Source: Clarireedia homoeocarpa (taxonomy: Eukaryota; Ascomycota; Leotiomycetes; Helotiales; Rutstroemiaceae). Taken from it: a DNA stretch of 64,000 nucleotides. How positions within the stretch are numbered: position 1 is the stretch's first letter; every line of letters starts with the position of its first letter. Below, piece after piece: positions 1 to 8,400 of the stretch. The translations under genes and the position numbers were made by a program. The stretch is from the NCBI GenBank assembly GCA_001465935.1, contig LNKV01000001.1, positions 1,054,001 through 1,118,000 of the forward strand. The letters are read 5' to 3'. The notes beneath the pieces were generated by a model. The model was not told the DNA's origin. It did not search any database and saw only the letters and a list, made by a program, of their open reading frames with translations.

Positions 1-385
1 GTGGGGGAGGTCCGAAAGATGAAGCTCTTCATTGGAAAATTGGATAGGACGTGTGTGTGTGAGCATCAATGACTTCATTTGCCAATTCCCTTTCCTATCT
101 TTTTATCTCCCACCCATTTCCGAGTTGTGCTCCATGATGGCTTGCATTAGATCTAGCTAAGCTTTGTCATGGAGATTATGCCTTTGAGTGAAAGGAGGGG
201 AGCTCAGAGGCCCGCCAAAAACGTCACAAACAGTCGGAGGTTCTGATAATTTACCTCCGATCACAGCAGAAACCTCAATAATCAATACAGTAGTTCATGA
301 AGCACAAGATCCCGAATATCGACAAGCTATTTACATTCTTTTGTTCCAGTTTCTTTTCCGACAATCAAAACTTGGCTCCAAATTC
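1..385. other. Left-edge spacer upstream of the BolA gene
   Basis: No gene is supported here. The reading frame of the first BolA exon stays open leftward to about 188, but its extra N-terminal residues are not BolA-like and precede a good mitochondrial-type start at 386. The segment is best read as promoter and 5' leader. Confidence 0.5.
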
Positions 386-842
386 ATGCTCCCCATAGCC
401 CGACTCGCTCTTACGCGACGATATCTATCCACCATGACTTCGAACACGCCCATGGAAGACATCATCCGCAGCAGAGTACATACATGATCAATGGTCCCTC
501 CCACCTCAGCACCAGCTAACAGTTCCCTCAAAGCTTAAGGAAGCCTTTTCCCCGACCCGTCTTGAGATCCATAATGACTCCGCACGACACTCGCATCATG
601 CGCCTATGGCCGGTTCAACGTCGAAAGAAACACATTTCCGCGTGGAAATCACCTCGGAGGCTTTCGCAAAGAAGATGCAGCCGGCGAGGCATCGGATGGT
701 GTATGCGCTGTTGAAGGAGGAGATGGCGCAGGAGGGTGGTATACATGCGCTGCAGTTGAAGACGAGGACGCCGGAAGAGGAGCAAAGGCAGAAGGAGAAT
801 GAGGATGGAGAGGTGGTTGCGCAAGCGACTGGGCCGGCTTAG
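386..842 (+). CDS. BolA-like protein, probably mitochondrial
   Basis: Two exons, 386-475 and 534-842, encode about 132 residues. The intron (476-533, 58 nt) starts with GTACAT, has CTAAC at 516-520 and must end at TCAAAG, because only that acceptor keeps the frame. Joining the exons gives a continuous BolA fold: an N-terminal helix leading into LEIHNDS, a His-rich loop, then HFRVEIT, ARHRMVY and HALQLKTRTPEEE. BolA proteins act with monothiol glutaredoxins in Fe-S cluster trafficking. The start at 386 gives a basic, hydroxylated, acid-free leader (begins MLPIARLALTRRYLST) typical of mitochondrial import. A second Met at 434 would give a cytosolic form, so dual targeting is possible. The family call is firm; localisation is inference. 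Confidence 0.88.
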
Positions 843-1255
843 GTTGGTGGGGTTTATGAATGAACTGAATGGACGAGGACAACGAAGGACAAGATCAAAC
901 CAAGGGTCTAGGAGACGGCCGACTCTGGCCTGTATCACGACGACTCTTACTGGCGTACGCAAACACTCGCAGGCTGTGGAATAAGGTCAGTAGCCTATAG
1001 GCTGTGTCGAGCGATGGTGGCATAGTCTCATCATCTGGACTGCATATACAGAGAGAGTTATTCGAACGAATGCGACAGTACATTTACTTGTGAATATTGG
1101 AATTGAATGTCATTACGGATGTTCTAAAAAGTGCATAAGCTCCTCAGACTACTCTCTGATAGAAGCACTTAATCTTTTTATTATTGTAATAGTCTATAAA
1201 CTCGAAAAGCATACCCGATATATCGAAATCTCTTCTAAAACCGTCTATTTTCTGG
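843..1255. other. Spacer between the BolA and FSH1 genes, convergent 3' ends
   Basis: The flanking genes converge here. I see no coding signal beyond random open frames. The stretch presumably contains both 3' untranslated regions. Confidence 0.5.
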
Positions 1256-2032
1256 TTAAAACGGCAGCTCTCCAGCCAAAAGGTCTAACTCCATCGCGAG
1301 ATTCAATATTGGTTTCACCACGGCTTCAACATCCTGAGCTTTTATCGGTATCCTGTGGTTTCCGTCCCATTCAACTAATCGGGCACTCCCCTTTTCGCAC
1401 CAAATGTTCAGTAAATCCCTATGTAACTCCAACCCCGGATCTTTTAGCCCATGAACGTGTATCGTCGGTAGCGTCAACACATCATTCTCATCTATCCCTC
1501 CCCAACGGTCCTGGTCCCTCTCCAGCGAAACCAACGGTGCTCTCCCCGCCATCAGGACCGCGAACTTCCAGTCCTGTCCTTCTATATCCCTTCCGCCTTC
1601 TTCGCGAATCTGTTTTCTCAATAGCAGACTCCCAGCGATCTTCGCCCCTTGACTAAACCCTAATAATCCCACCCACGCGCCCGTCGCCCCTTTCGCGTCA
1701 TCTTCCTTCATCGCCTTCTCGATACTGTCCTCAATTGCAGCGACTTCCTGAGCCACAGGTATCACAGGGTGTTCGGGCAACCAGCCAAGCCATCGCTTGA
1801 AGGGTCCGTAATCTTGATACACACTGAGGACGTCTGGCCCAGCGCCCGAAGGAAACGGCGCTTCAGGAAACACGAGCCGGAAATAAGGCTTGAGATGAAC
1901 GGCCAAGACACGACACTGTGCGGTGAAGATCGCCGCGTTGGTCCCGCCTCCGTGAAGACAGAGAAGGCGGGGTAGTTCCAAGGTGGGGTCGTGGGGGGCC
2001 ATGTTCGCTGCGGGCGCCAAGTCAATTCGCAC
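1256..2032 (-). CDS. FSH1-family serine hydrolase
   Basis: A single-exon gene of 258 residues with the alpha/beta-hydrolase FSH1 architecture. Near the N-terminus is PRLLCLHGGGTNAAIF (strand plus oxyanion region). The nucleophile elbow GFSQGA puts the catalytic Ser at residue 127, HGLKDPG supplies the acid (about Asp198), and GNHRIP the His (about 227), so the triad looks complete. Length matches the usual 220-280 residues of the family. Translation could instead begin at Met11 (2002), where homology starts. Fungal FSH1 proteins are cytosolic esterases or thioesterases; some serve polyketide pathways, but no PKS lies nearby on this side. The substrate is unknown. Fold and triad are secure, the biological role is not. 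Confidence 0.85.
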   Translation of the reverse strand: MRIDLAPAANMAPHDPTLELPRLLCLHGGGTNAAIFTAQCRVLAVHLKPYFRLVFPEAPFPSGAGPDVLSVYQDYGPFKRWLGWLPEHPVIPVAQEVAAIEDSIEKAMKEDDAKGATGAWVGLLGFSQGAKIAGSLLLRKQIREEGGRDIEGQDWKFAVLMAGRAPLVSLERDQDRWGGIDENDVLTLPTIHVHGLKDPGLELHRDLLNIWCEKGSARLVEWDGNHRIPIKAQDVEAVVKPILNLAMELDLLAGELPF

Positions 2033-3370
2033 AACCGTTAATTATGTGTGCGTGTGTGTTGATGTGTGCGATGTGGTGATGTGGTGGAACTGAGAAAATC
2101 TCGACCTGGGATGAAGTGATATTTAGTTCGGTGATACAAAACTTATGCTGTTATAATATAGGGAAGTAGATAGGATAGGATAGTAGTAAAGCCAACACCG
2201 GCTTACTCATGACGAGGCCACTAATTTTAGAACTAGCACGGAACTCCGAGCGCACTACATACATGGTACTACTTTGTATAAAATTGTGTTACCCACGCTC
2301 TACTATCTTGCCCGTTCGCCGCAAAGATGCATTGCTGTTGCTCTACAAACACAAACTATCTCCGGTCATACGACAAACGACTTGCGGTTGGGCATCGATG
2401 ACCTCAAGATTTTATCTATCTTCATGACTTGCCGCGAAGCCATAGCGTGCTAACACCTGCATCAGCATAGGTGGTTTTCAGTGGAAGTGAGTATGCATCG
2501 CAATTCGCTGGCACTTACGAAAGCTTGAGTGAAGGGGGCTGGTAATGTTCGGATCTCACCCGGACAATGGAGCACAATTTGCAGATATTACTGGATTGAG
2601 AAATGGATCCATCGCATCACCAATGCTGGCCAAGCGCTTCTTGTTTGGAACTCTATATTGTTTTTCGGTTTTGATTCATCGCAGGGTTTTCTACAATGAT
2701 CCAATCAACCTTGGTAGGATCGAGAAGATTCTGCTCGTTGGTAAGGCCTTCCTACGTTTAATATAAGTTGCAGCATCTTTCAAGTGTTCCGAAACCTTCA
2801 CTCCTATGGACATTATCTTGTTTATCTGGACTTCAAGTGTATGATCTCTGCTGTTTATGTTTGCTACCATGGAGGATTCGTATCTAGATTACGCCCTGAA
2901 CCCTCGCGTCGTGTGTAAAGTCGTGCATTTGCAAAAGCGCTCGAAAAGTTTGAGACGCAGTCATGCAGACGACATCAAGCTTACAAGCTTACAAGCTTAC
3001 ATGTTACATGTTACATGTGAGTGCTTTCAAATGGAACTTAGTCGCTTCCGTTCACTCACTTGCATGTCTTATTATGGTATCATATCGTTTTATTCTTGAG
3101 AACTTGGTATAATTTAGAAATTCGGAAAGTATAAGAGAACTTAACATGTAACTGTGGCCGCGGGGAAATTTTGAATGTTTTCGTATACTTTGTAGGTATG
3201 AGATATGTGGTCTCTTAGGCGGACTCCAAAGCCCCCGGCCTTCAGGTCAATTGCCGGAAATTGACGCACAAATAGAACACTCGGAGCAGTTCAAATGGAT
3301 GCAGCACATATCAGGCCAATGACCAGAAATGGGCCCAAAAGAACTTCGCCTGGAACCACGCATTTTTGAC
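2033..3370. other. Spacer with no supported gene
   Basis: Only short open frames without recognisable motifs. A small tandem array (2977-3014) is the only structure seen. The segment probably contains the promoter of the FSH1 gene at its left end. Confidence 0.5.
2977..3014. repeat. Short tandem repeat, 8-bp then 7-bp units
   Basis: Three copies of AAGCTTAC are followed directly by two copies of the related ATGTTAC. It looks like replication slippage in non-coding DNA. Confidence 0.8.
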
Positions 3371-4318
3371 TCAACAACGAGTGACCACAAGGGTGATGAC
3401 CACAGTCTTAAGGACCGTCCAGAGCGAGAGGCCAGCGAAAGCTAATGCGGCATAAAAGAGCAAGACCTTAATGAGGACTCCTATAGCTCGTGGAATGGTA
3501 ATGTCATCAACCTTTTGCATGATACTCTCTATGCTCAAGACCGTGAGGACCGAGGTGAAAGCGACATTCACTGTAACTACTACAGTGCGCATATCAGGCA
3601 CCCATTTGATGATATCGACCCCTCTCATCATCGCTAGCTGCTGGCTCTGAAGAAATGCCGTGTCTTCCCATTTGTATTTGATAATAATTTCAATAGTTTT
3701 CAAGACCATAAAGAGTGGGAGGAGAGTGAGGGCCAATGTAACCCCTAAACCGTGTTTTTGTTGCCATTTGAGGCCGTCTAGATGACCGAAGAGTGCTTTC
3801 CGTCTCTTAACACGCGCAGCATCGGCATCGTGGGCATCAGTGGAAGTGGCAGCGTCAGCAGTGGATTTCTTGAGGTTATGTCCCTTGTCGGTATCCGTGG
3901 AAGTGGCAGCGTCAGCGTCAGCGTCAGCAGTAGCTTTCCTGAGGCCATCTCCATCGTCCAAGTTGTTGACGGTGGAGGTTGTAGAGTTAGGCGTCAGATT
4001 CAAGTTGTCAACTACAGCACCGTATCTTTCGTTGTCAGCCAGCAACTCTACGGTTCTAACAGGCTCAAGTGCGGGTATGTCAACAGCGTCAATTATGCCA
4101 TCGTCAATTATTCCTGATATGGATTTCGAACTATCGACAGGCGGAAGTTCATGTGCATCTACATACTCTTCCGCATCGTCCTTTATTGGACTAATGGCTC
4201 CAGAATCTTGGTCAGAACCAAGTCTAGATGACTCTCCTTCCTCGACTTCACCCTCGTTAGCCATCTTGTTGTTGGCTCTCAATTTTGGATTGTCTTCAGC
4301 TGTAAGGAACTCAGACAT
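3371..4318 (-). CDS. Hypothetical membrane protein with acidic repeat region
   Basis: A 315-residue single-exon reading frame. The N-terminal 170 residues are acidic and low in hydrophobics and include a duplicated Ala-Asp-Thr-Ser segment around residues 130-165 (built on DAATSTD), encoded by GTCAGC-like DNA repeats. The C-terminal third has three hydrophobic stretches: about 190-213, about 248-268, and a long one from about 280 to the end. I recognise no family. It is the first of three same-strand orphan genes with C-terminal membrane segments. A cytosolic acidic tail with a membrane-embedded C-terminus is inferred from composition alone. The long stop-free frame with plausible protein organisation favours a real gene. 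Confidence 0.6.
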   Translation of the reverse strand: MSEFLTAEDNPKLRANNKMANEGEVEEGESSRLGSDQDSGAISPIKDDAEEYVDAHELPPVDSSKSISGIIDDGIIDAVDIPALEPVRTVELLADNERYGAVVDNLNLTPNSTTSTVNNLDDGDGLRKATADADADAATSTDTDKGHNLKKSTADAATSTDAHDADAARVKRRKALFGHLDGLKWQQKHGLGVTLALTLLPLFMVLKTIEIIIKYKWEDTAFLQSQQLAMMRGVDIIKWVPDMRTVVVTVNVAFTSVLTVLSIESIMQKVDDITIPRAIGVLIKVLLFYAALAFAGLSLWTVLKTVVITLVVTRC

Positions 4319-5061
4319 TTTTTCACTAGCTCTCTTAGTTCGGATTGATTTTCAAGTTTGAGGTGCAATTCAATCCTAGATTCAGGTTGCGGAGGTTGAA
4401 GGATGGCGAGAGAGTGAGTGAAGCGGAGAAAACAGAGTCCTAAGTACACGAATGATGAAAGTTGTTCATGCAATGTACCTGGAATTCTGTTTAGAATAGA
4501 CTTTGCTCTAGTAGCCAGTACCCATGCGCGAAGTCATAGTATCCTTTATTTTTGATATGCTGGAGTAGTCCTACAGGAGAGTTGTTCACCGGGTTATTCT
4601 CGATGATTCCAGGGGTACTGGCTACCAAGTTGCCAGTTTGAAGCTTCTCCCTGTACAATGAATTTTGATTAATTTCATTTCATTCACCAACTATCTGATC
4701 ATCAGGGCATCGCTTCGAGATATCCACAAGATAAAGAACTCAGATGTCCGTCCAATGCGATCCTAAAGTCGACGATAGTGCATGAGCTGAGCTGGTTCAT
4801 CTCCAGGTTGTGTGTTGTATTCTAGTTCTAAAAACATTTTCACTTCGTTTTTTGCAAGATGGAATATAATGGTTACTGATAAATTGTTGATTTTGACTGT
4901 ATATGTTACTTGACTTAAGGTCATTTGGAGTAATTTTTCTAGAAGGATGGTTGGAATTGAAGGTTGTACTGCTAAATAAATGCTTCCATTATGGAGAAAC
5001 GCTCCGTAGATCCGCAAATGGGGAATACGGAAAATGCAATCTTTGTTAATGCCCTAAAAAA
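4319..5061. other. Spacer between two orphan genes
   Basis: No supported coding region. Open frames at 4279-4473 and 4763-5017 on the minus strand lack recognisable features. It probably contains the promoter of the 315-residue gene and the 3' end of the next. Confidence 0.45.
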
Positions 5062-5502
5062 CTAGTAGACACTGTCTGCACACCGAAATAGGGTAACAGA
5101 CGCCAAAGCGGTGGTGATAATGAAAGCCAGAAATAGCACCATACATTGCTCTAAGCTAATACCATCAGGGCTTCTCTCTATTTTTGGGTTGGTTTCTTGC
5201 ATGGCTTCGGCCAACACCTGCATAGGTTTATCGATCCGCTTCAAAATTTCCAGTGTCGCGGTAAGATCCTTCTCGGTCTTTGAGCTGCGGGATATGAGGG
5301 TCGCATGGTCTCTTTCCCCCGTCATGAGAAACTCTTCGAATGTTTTGAATTCTGAGTCTGAAATCTTTGTGTCCCAATATGAAGGGGTGACGTCTGGGAA
5401 TGCAATGGCACTGGCGTTGTCATCGTAGTTCTGGGCCTTCTGGCGTTGACCACGGTTTCCCGTCTTGGTTCTACCTGTGACCCCACGAAATCTTCTGTTC
5501 AT
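5062..5502 (-). CDS. Hypothetical small protein with C-terminal membrane anchor
   Basis: A 146-residue reading frame. The first 25 residues are strongly basic (Arg/Lys/Gly/Gln), the middle (about 50-110) is charged and probably helical, and residues about 117-138 (CMVLFLAFIITTALASVTLF) form one hydrophobic helix close to the C-terminus. This is the layout of a tail-anchored protein. I recognise no family. It lies between two other minus-strand orphan genes that also end in hydrophobic segments. The call as a gene rests on that organisation and on an uninterrupted frame; function is unknown. Confidence 0.5.
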   Translation of the reverse strand: MNRRFRGVTGRTKTGNRGQRQKAQNYDDNASAIAFPDVTPSYWDTKISDSEFKTFEEFLMTGERDHATLISRSSKTEKDLTATLEILKRIDKPMQVLAEAMQETNPKIERSPDGISLEQCMVLFLAFIITTALASVTLFRCADSVY

Positions 5503-6403
5503 TTTGGGATCGGCGAGTTATTTTATCTGGCTATGTTGAATGTTGACTTGGGCAGATGGTTTGGAAAGTACTTCAGGTCCATCGCAGCCTCATATGAGCG
5601 ATTTCGAGAGTTGTTCTTGTCACAGCCTTGAGCTGTTCAACACTAGTTCAACTTGTTTGTTTGACAATTTGAATGCGAGTAATTTAATTACCCCCCTTGA
5701 ATACTTCGACTATCGATAGGTATGACTGTAAATTTGCAGCATTCTCGACGAAGGGAAGTGAGGGCGGCGCGGAGGCGGAGAATAAAACAAGTCCTAGTCA
5801 TTTCATCAAATGAACTATTTCGACCGTTTTTTTTTCCTCGAAGGGAGCCGCCTCAGTATCGGTGGTATGATGTCCTCAAATTAAGCCATACCAAAGATTC
5901 GATAGACTTCTGCGCATGACTTTACTGGAGCAACAGACAACGGCTTCACTGCATGCATTCACTTGGAGGTTTGGAACCAAGTCTGAAATTCACAGGGTCG
6001 CGGGATGACACCGGATGAAGTCAAACTGCGGGTGCCTGAGCCTTCTTTGATGCATCTACTAATATACGATATTAAGTCATTAGGGGCACGAATTTACTCT
6101 ATTATCAACTATCCACACACAAACGAAGGAACACAAGAATGAGGTTAAGTAAGATCATTAGTCTCAATTACTGATAGGTCTTTTACATATGCGAGCTCTA
6201 GGTACTTAAAATAAGAAAAAACAGTGGAATTTGCTATTGCTGAGAAGGAAAATTTGGTATGGTGGATGCTAAGCATATCATTTACTTGCAGTAACAAGAA
6301 AGATGGTATTCTATCAGATGGTGGATGCTAAGCGTATCATCTACTTGTAGTAACAAGAAAGATGGTATTTTATCAGATGGTGGAATATATTCGACTGTGC
6401 AAT
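5503..6403. other. Spacer with 59-bp tandem repeat
   Basis: No coding signal recognised. It contains the 59-bp direct repeat listed separately, near the 3' end of the next orphan gene. Confidence 0.5.
6261..6384. repeat. 59-bp direct tandem repeat, 2.1 copies
   Basis: Two adjacent 59-bp copies begin at 6261 and 6320, with the start of a third at 6379. The core reads GGTGGATGCTAAGC. The copies differ at four positions and all differences are transitions. Confidence 0.85.
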
Positions 6404-7069
6404 TCACAGAAGGGGGCCGAGGACGCGCACGATTACGTACGACGCAAAAAGGGTTAGAAGGGCACCTCCGACACTTCTAGACACGCGACTCCACTCATTT
6501 GATGATATTCGATTAACGCGCGCTGCAAATTCTGTCAATGGCTTCATATCTTCATTGTTGCTCTCCACGGTGCAAAATAGATCCCGTACCTCGGAACGGA
6601 GAGCTTCTACACTTGTGCCCATCTGTCTAAGATATGCGCTGTCTTCTCTTTGTAAACGTTGCACCCTCGACAACTCCCCAGCAAGAAGTGTCGTTTCCTG
6701 CCTCATGAGATGTTTAAAGTGGCTCAGTTCATACACCACCCACTCTGTGGCATCGCTAATATAATTTAGTTGAACACCGTCTACTTCCTCGAGCGTGGCG
6801 GCGTGATCAGATGGATCGGTGGGGACATCGCCATCAGGAAGAAGACCAACCACATCGCCATTGTCCCTGCTGTCGCTGCTGTCATCTGTGGTGGCTTCTA
6901 CATTGCTAGCGGGTACTTGGGGCTCATGATCCTCGTGCCACAATGGTTGCGGCATTTTTACCTTCCCAAGGGGCCACGTATAATTCAGAAACGGTTTGAA
7001 AACTCGAGAACTCGTCGCGAATACGTGTGCAGAAACTTTTAAATAGTATAGATGAGTGAAGGTACTCAA
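6404..7069 (-). CDS. Hypothetical tail-anchored coiled-coil protein
   Basis: A 221-residue reading frame. The start at 7069 gives a basic leader; the Met at residue 39 (6955, MPQPLWHEDHEPQ) is an equally plausible start. Residues about 55-100 are acidic and Asp/Ser-rich. Residues about 110-180 are charged and heptad-like (ELSHFKHLMRQE through LRSEVRDLFCTVE), suggesting a coiled coil. The last 20 or so residues (GGALLTLFASYVIVRVLGPLL) form a hydrophobic helix ending at the C-terminus. That is a classic tail-anchor layout, but I recognise no family. The third of the minus-strand orphan trio. Confidence 0.55.
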   Translation of the reverse strand: MSTFTHLYYLKVSAHVFATSSRVFKPFLNYTWPLGKVKMPQPLWHEDHEPQVPASNVEATTDDSSDSRDNGDVVGLLPDGDVPTDPSDHAATLEEVDGVQLNYISDATEWVVYELSHFKHLMRQETTLLAGELSRVQRLQREDSAYLRQMGTSVEALRSEVRDLFCTVESNNEDMKPLTEFAARVNRISSNEWSRVSRSVGGALLTLFASYVIVRVLGPLL

Positions 7070-8145
7070 AGACGATGCTTACAGTGCTGGAAGATAGAGA
7101 GTAAAGACAACTTACTAGCGAATTTTTCAAGCTTGATATCAACGATCTGAAGAATTGTTCGCATATAATCTACTCCTATTCAACCCGCAGTGTTACTCGC
7201 TGATAAAAACATTTATCCCTTGCGTTGCGCATTTTTCTTTATTCCTGCCCAGATATGACACTATTGGTGAGGTCAAAGCTAGGGTTGTCCTTCTCAAACA
7301 AAGGGCAGTATCGAGCTAGTTTTGATAGACTACTTCACCTGTTAACTTCAGGGTGTAGAAAACAACCAGCTTTGCAGCTAGTATTGGCTGAATCATTATA
7401 TAGGAGCTTCGAATTAAGACACCACTGTCGGATAAGGTGAACCACTCTCGTAGTACTACATGAGTGATTCACTACAGCGTTGCCCCTTAGCACCTTACGG
7501 AGATGTCCTCAATACGGGAGAGCTGGGCCATATAGGTAGCTTAGATCTCCCACTTAGTCAGGAAAAATCAGACCCAATTCAGCCAGTATTCCATACCCTA
7601 ATATAGTGGTATAGGTGACGGTGATACCCAGAAATTCAAGGGCCAGAATTTGGAGGCGAACCAACAACCACCCATATAGGATGCCCGATTATATAATTAG
7701 TACAGAAAATATAGGCTTGTATAGCTCACACAATCGGATTGGCTTCCTTGCTGTTTAGAGGAGTCACTGAAGAATTCGACGGACAGGTCACAGAGGTTTG
7801 GCGTCATATGAAGCTCGTTGATTTTGTGTTTCCTCACAGAAAACTCATTAAACATATACTATATTATATCACATAATCGACTATAGAGGTCTTTTTTGTC
7901 TCTACTCCATCGTATATTCCAGACTGAATTTCTAGTTTACTTCGCTATATTGTTTTTGAACGTTTAGCATAATAATTTAGCTACATGGGCGATCTTTGAT
8001 AATTTAATATTGGGAAAACTACGCAGAATTGTCATTTTTTGTAGTGTATAATCACTATAAGAGTTGATTATTTATCTGCCTTTCCAGCAACTTAAGACAT
8101 GAGAGCTGGAAGCTTCAGAAAAAATATTGAAACATTTTGATACCT
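7070..8145. other. AT-rich spacer with no supported gene
   Basis: No recognisable protein or RNA gene on either strand. The 7600-8100 part is visibly AT-rich. It may be old mobile-element debris, but no terminal repeats or transposase motifs were seen. Confidence 0.45.
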
Positions 8146-8400
8146 CTAGGTCTGACTGCTCTCCTCCTCTGCTTTCTCTACATTTGCCCCTGATCTCGCT
8201 GCTTCCTTCTCTACAAGTACTCCTTCTCTCTCTTTTTGTTCTTTGTTACAATAGTAGCAGGGCTCATGAGAGCATTGGGTATACGAGATAAGTTTTGGGC
8301 ATGATGCCCAACCAAGGCCAAGAACAGTATTAGTAGAGCAATTTTCTATTTCTATTTCATCATGAAGACAATGATATATAGTCTTGGTCTTGTAGCACAT
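8146..8400 (-). CDS. Small cysteine-rich hypothetical protein
   Basis: An 84-residue frame beginning MCYKTKTIYHC. Seven cysteines lie at about residues 2, 11, 21, 34, 43, 48 and 51, with paired histidines (YHCLHD, CSHEPCYYCN). This suggests a small metal-binding or disulphide fold, followed by a charged Lys/Glu/Ser tail. There is no signal peptide, so it is more likely intracellular than a secreted effector. From memory, filamentous fungi carry many small proteins beginning Met-Cys with Cys/His pairs, but no function is known to me. It is isolated in a gene-poor region, which lowers confidence. Confidence 0.45.
   Translation of the reverse strand: MCYKTKTIYHCLHDEIEIENCSTNTVLGLGWASCPKLISYTQCSHEPCYYCNKEQKEREGVLVEKEAARSGANVEKAEEESSQT

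Noticed and set aside
1256..2032. The left FSH1 gene as part of the PKS locus
   Set aside because: It is 26 kb from the PKS with unrelated genes between, so there is no positional support.
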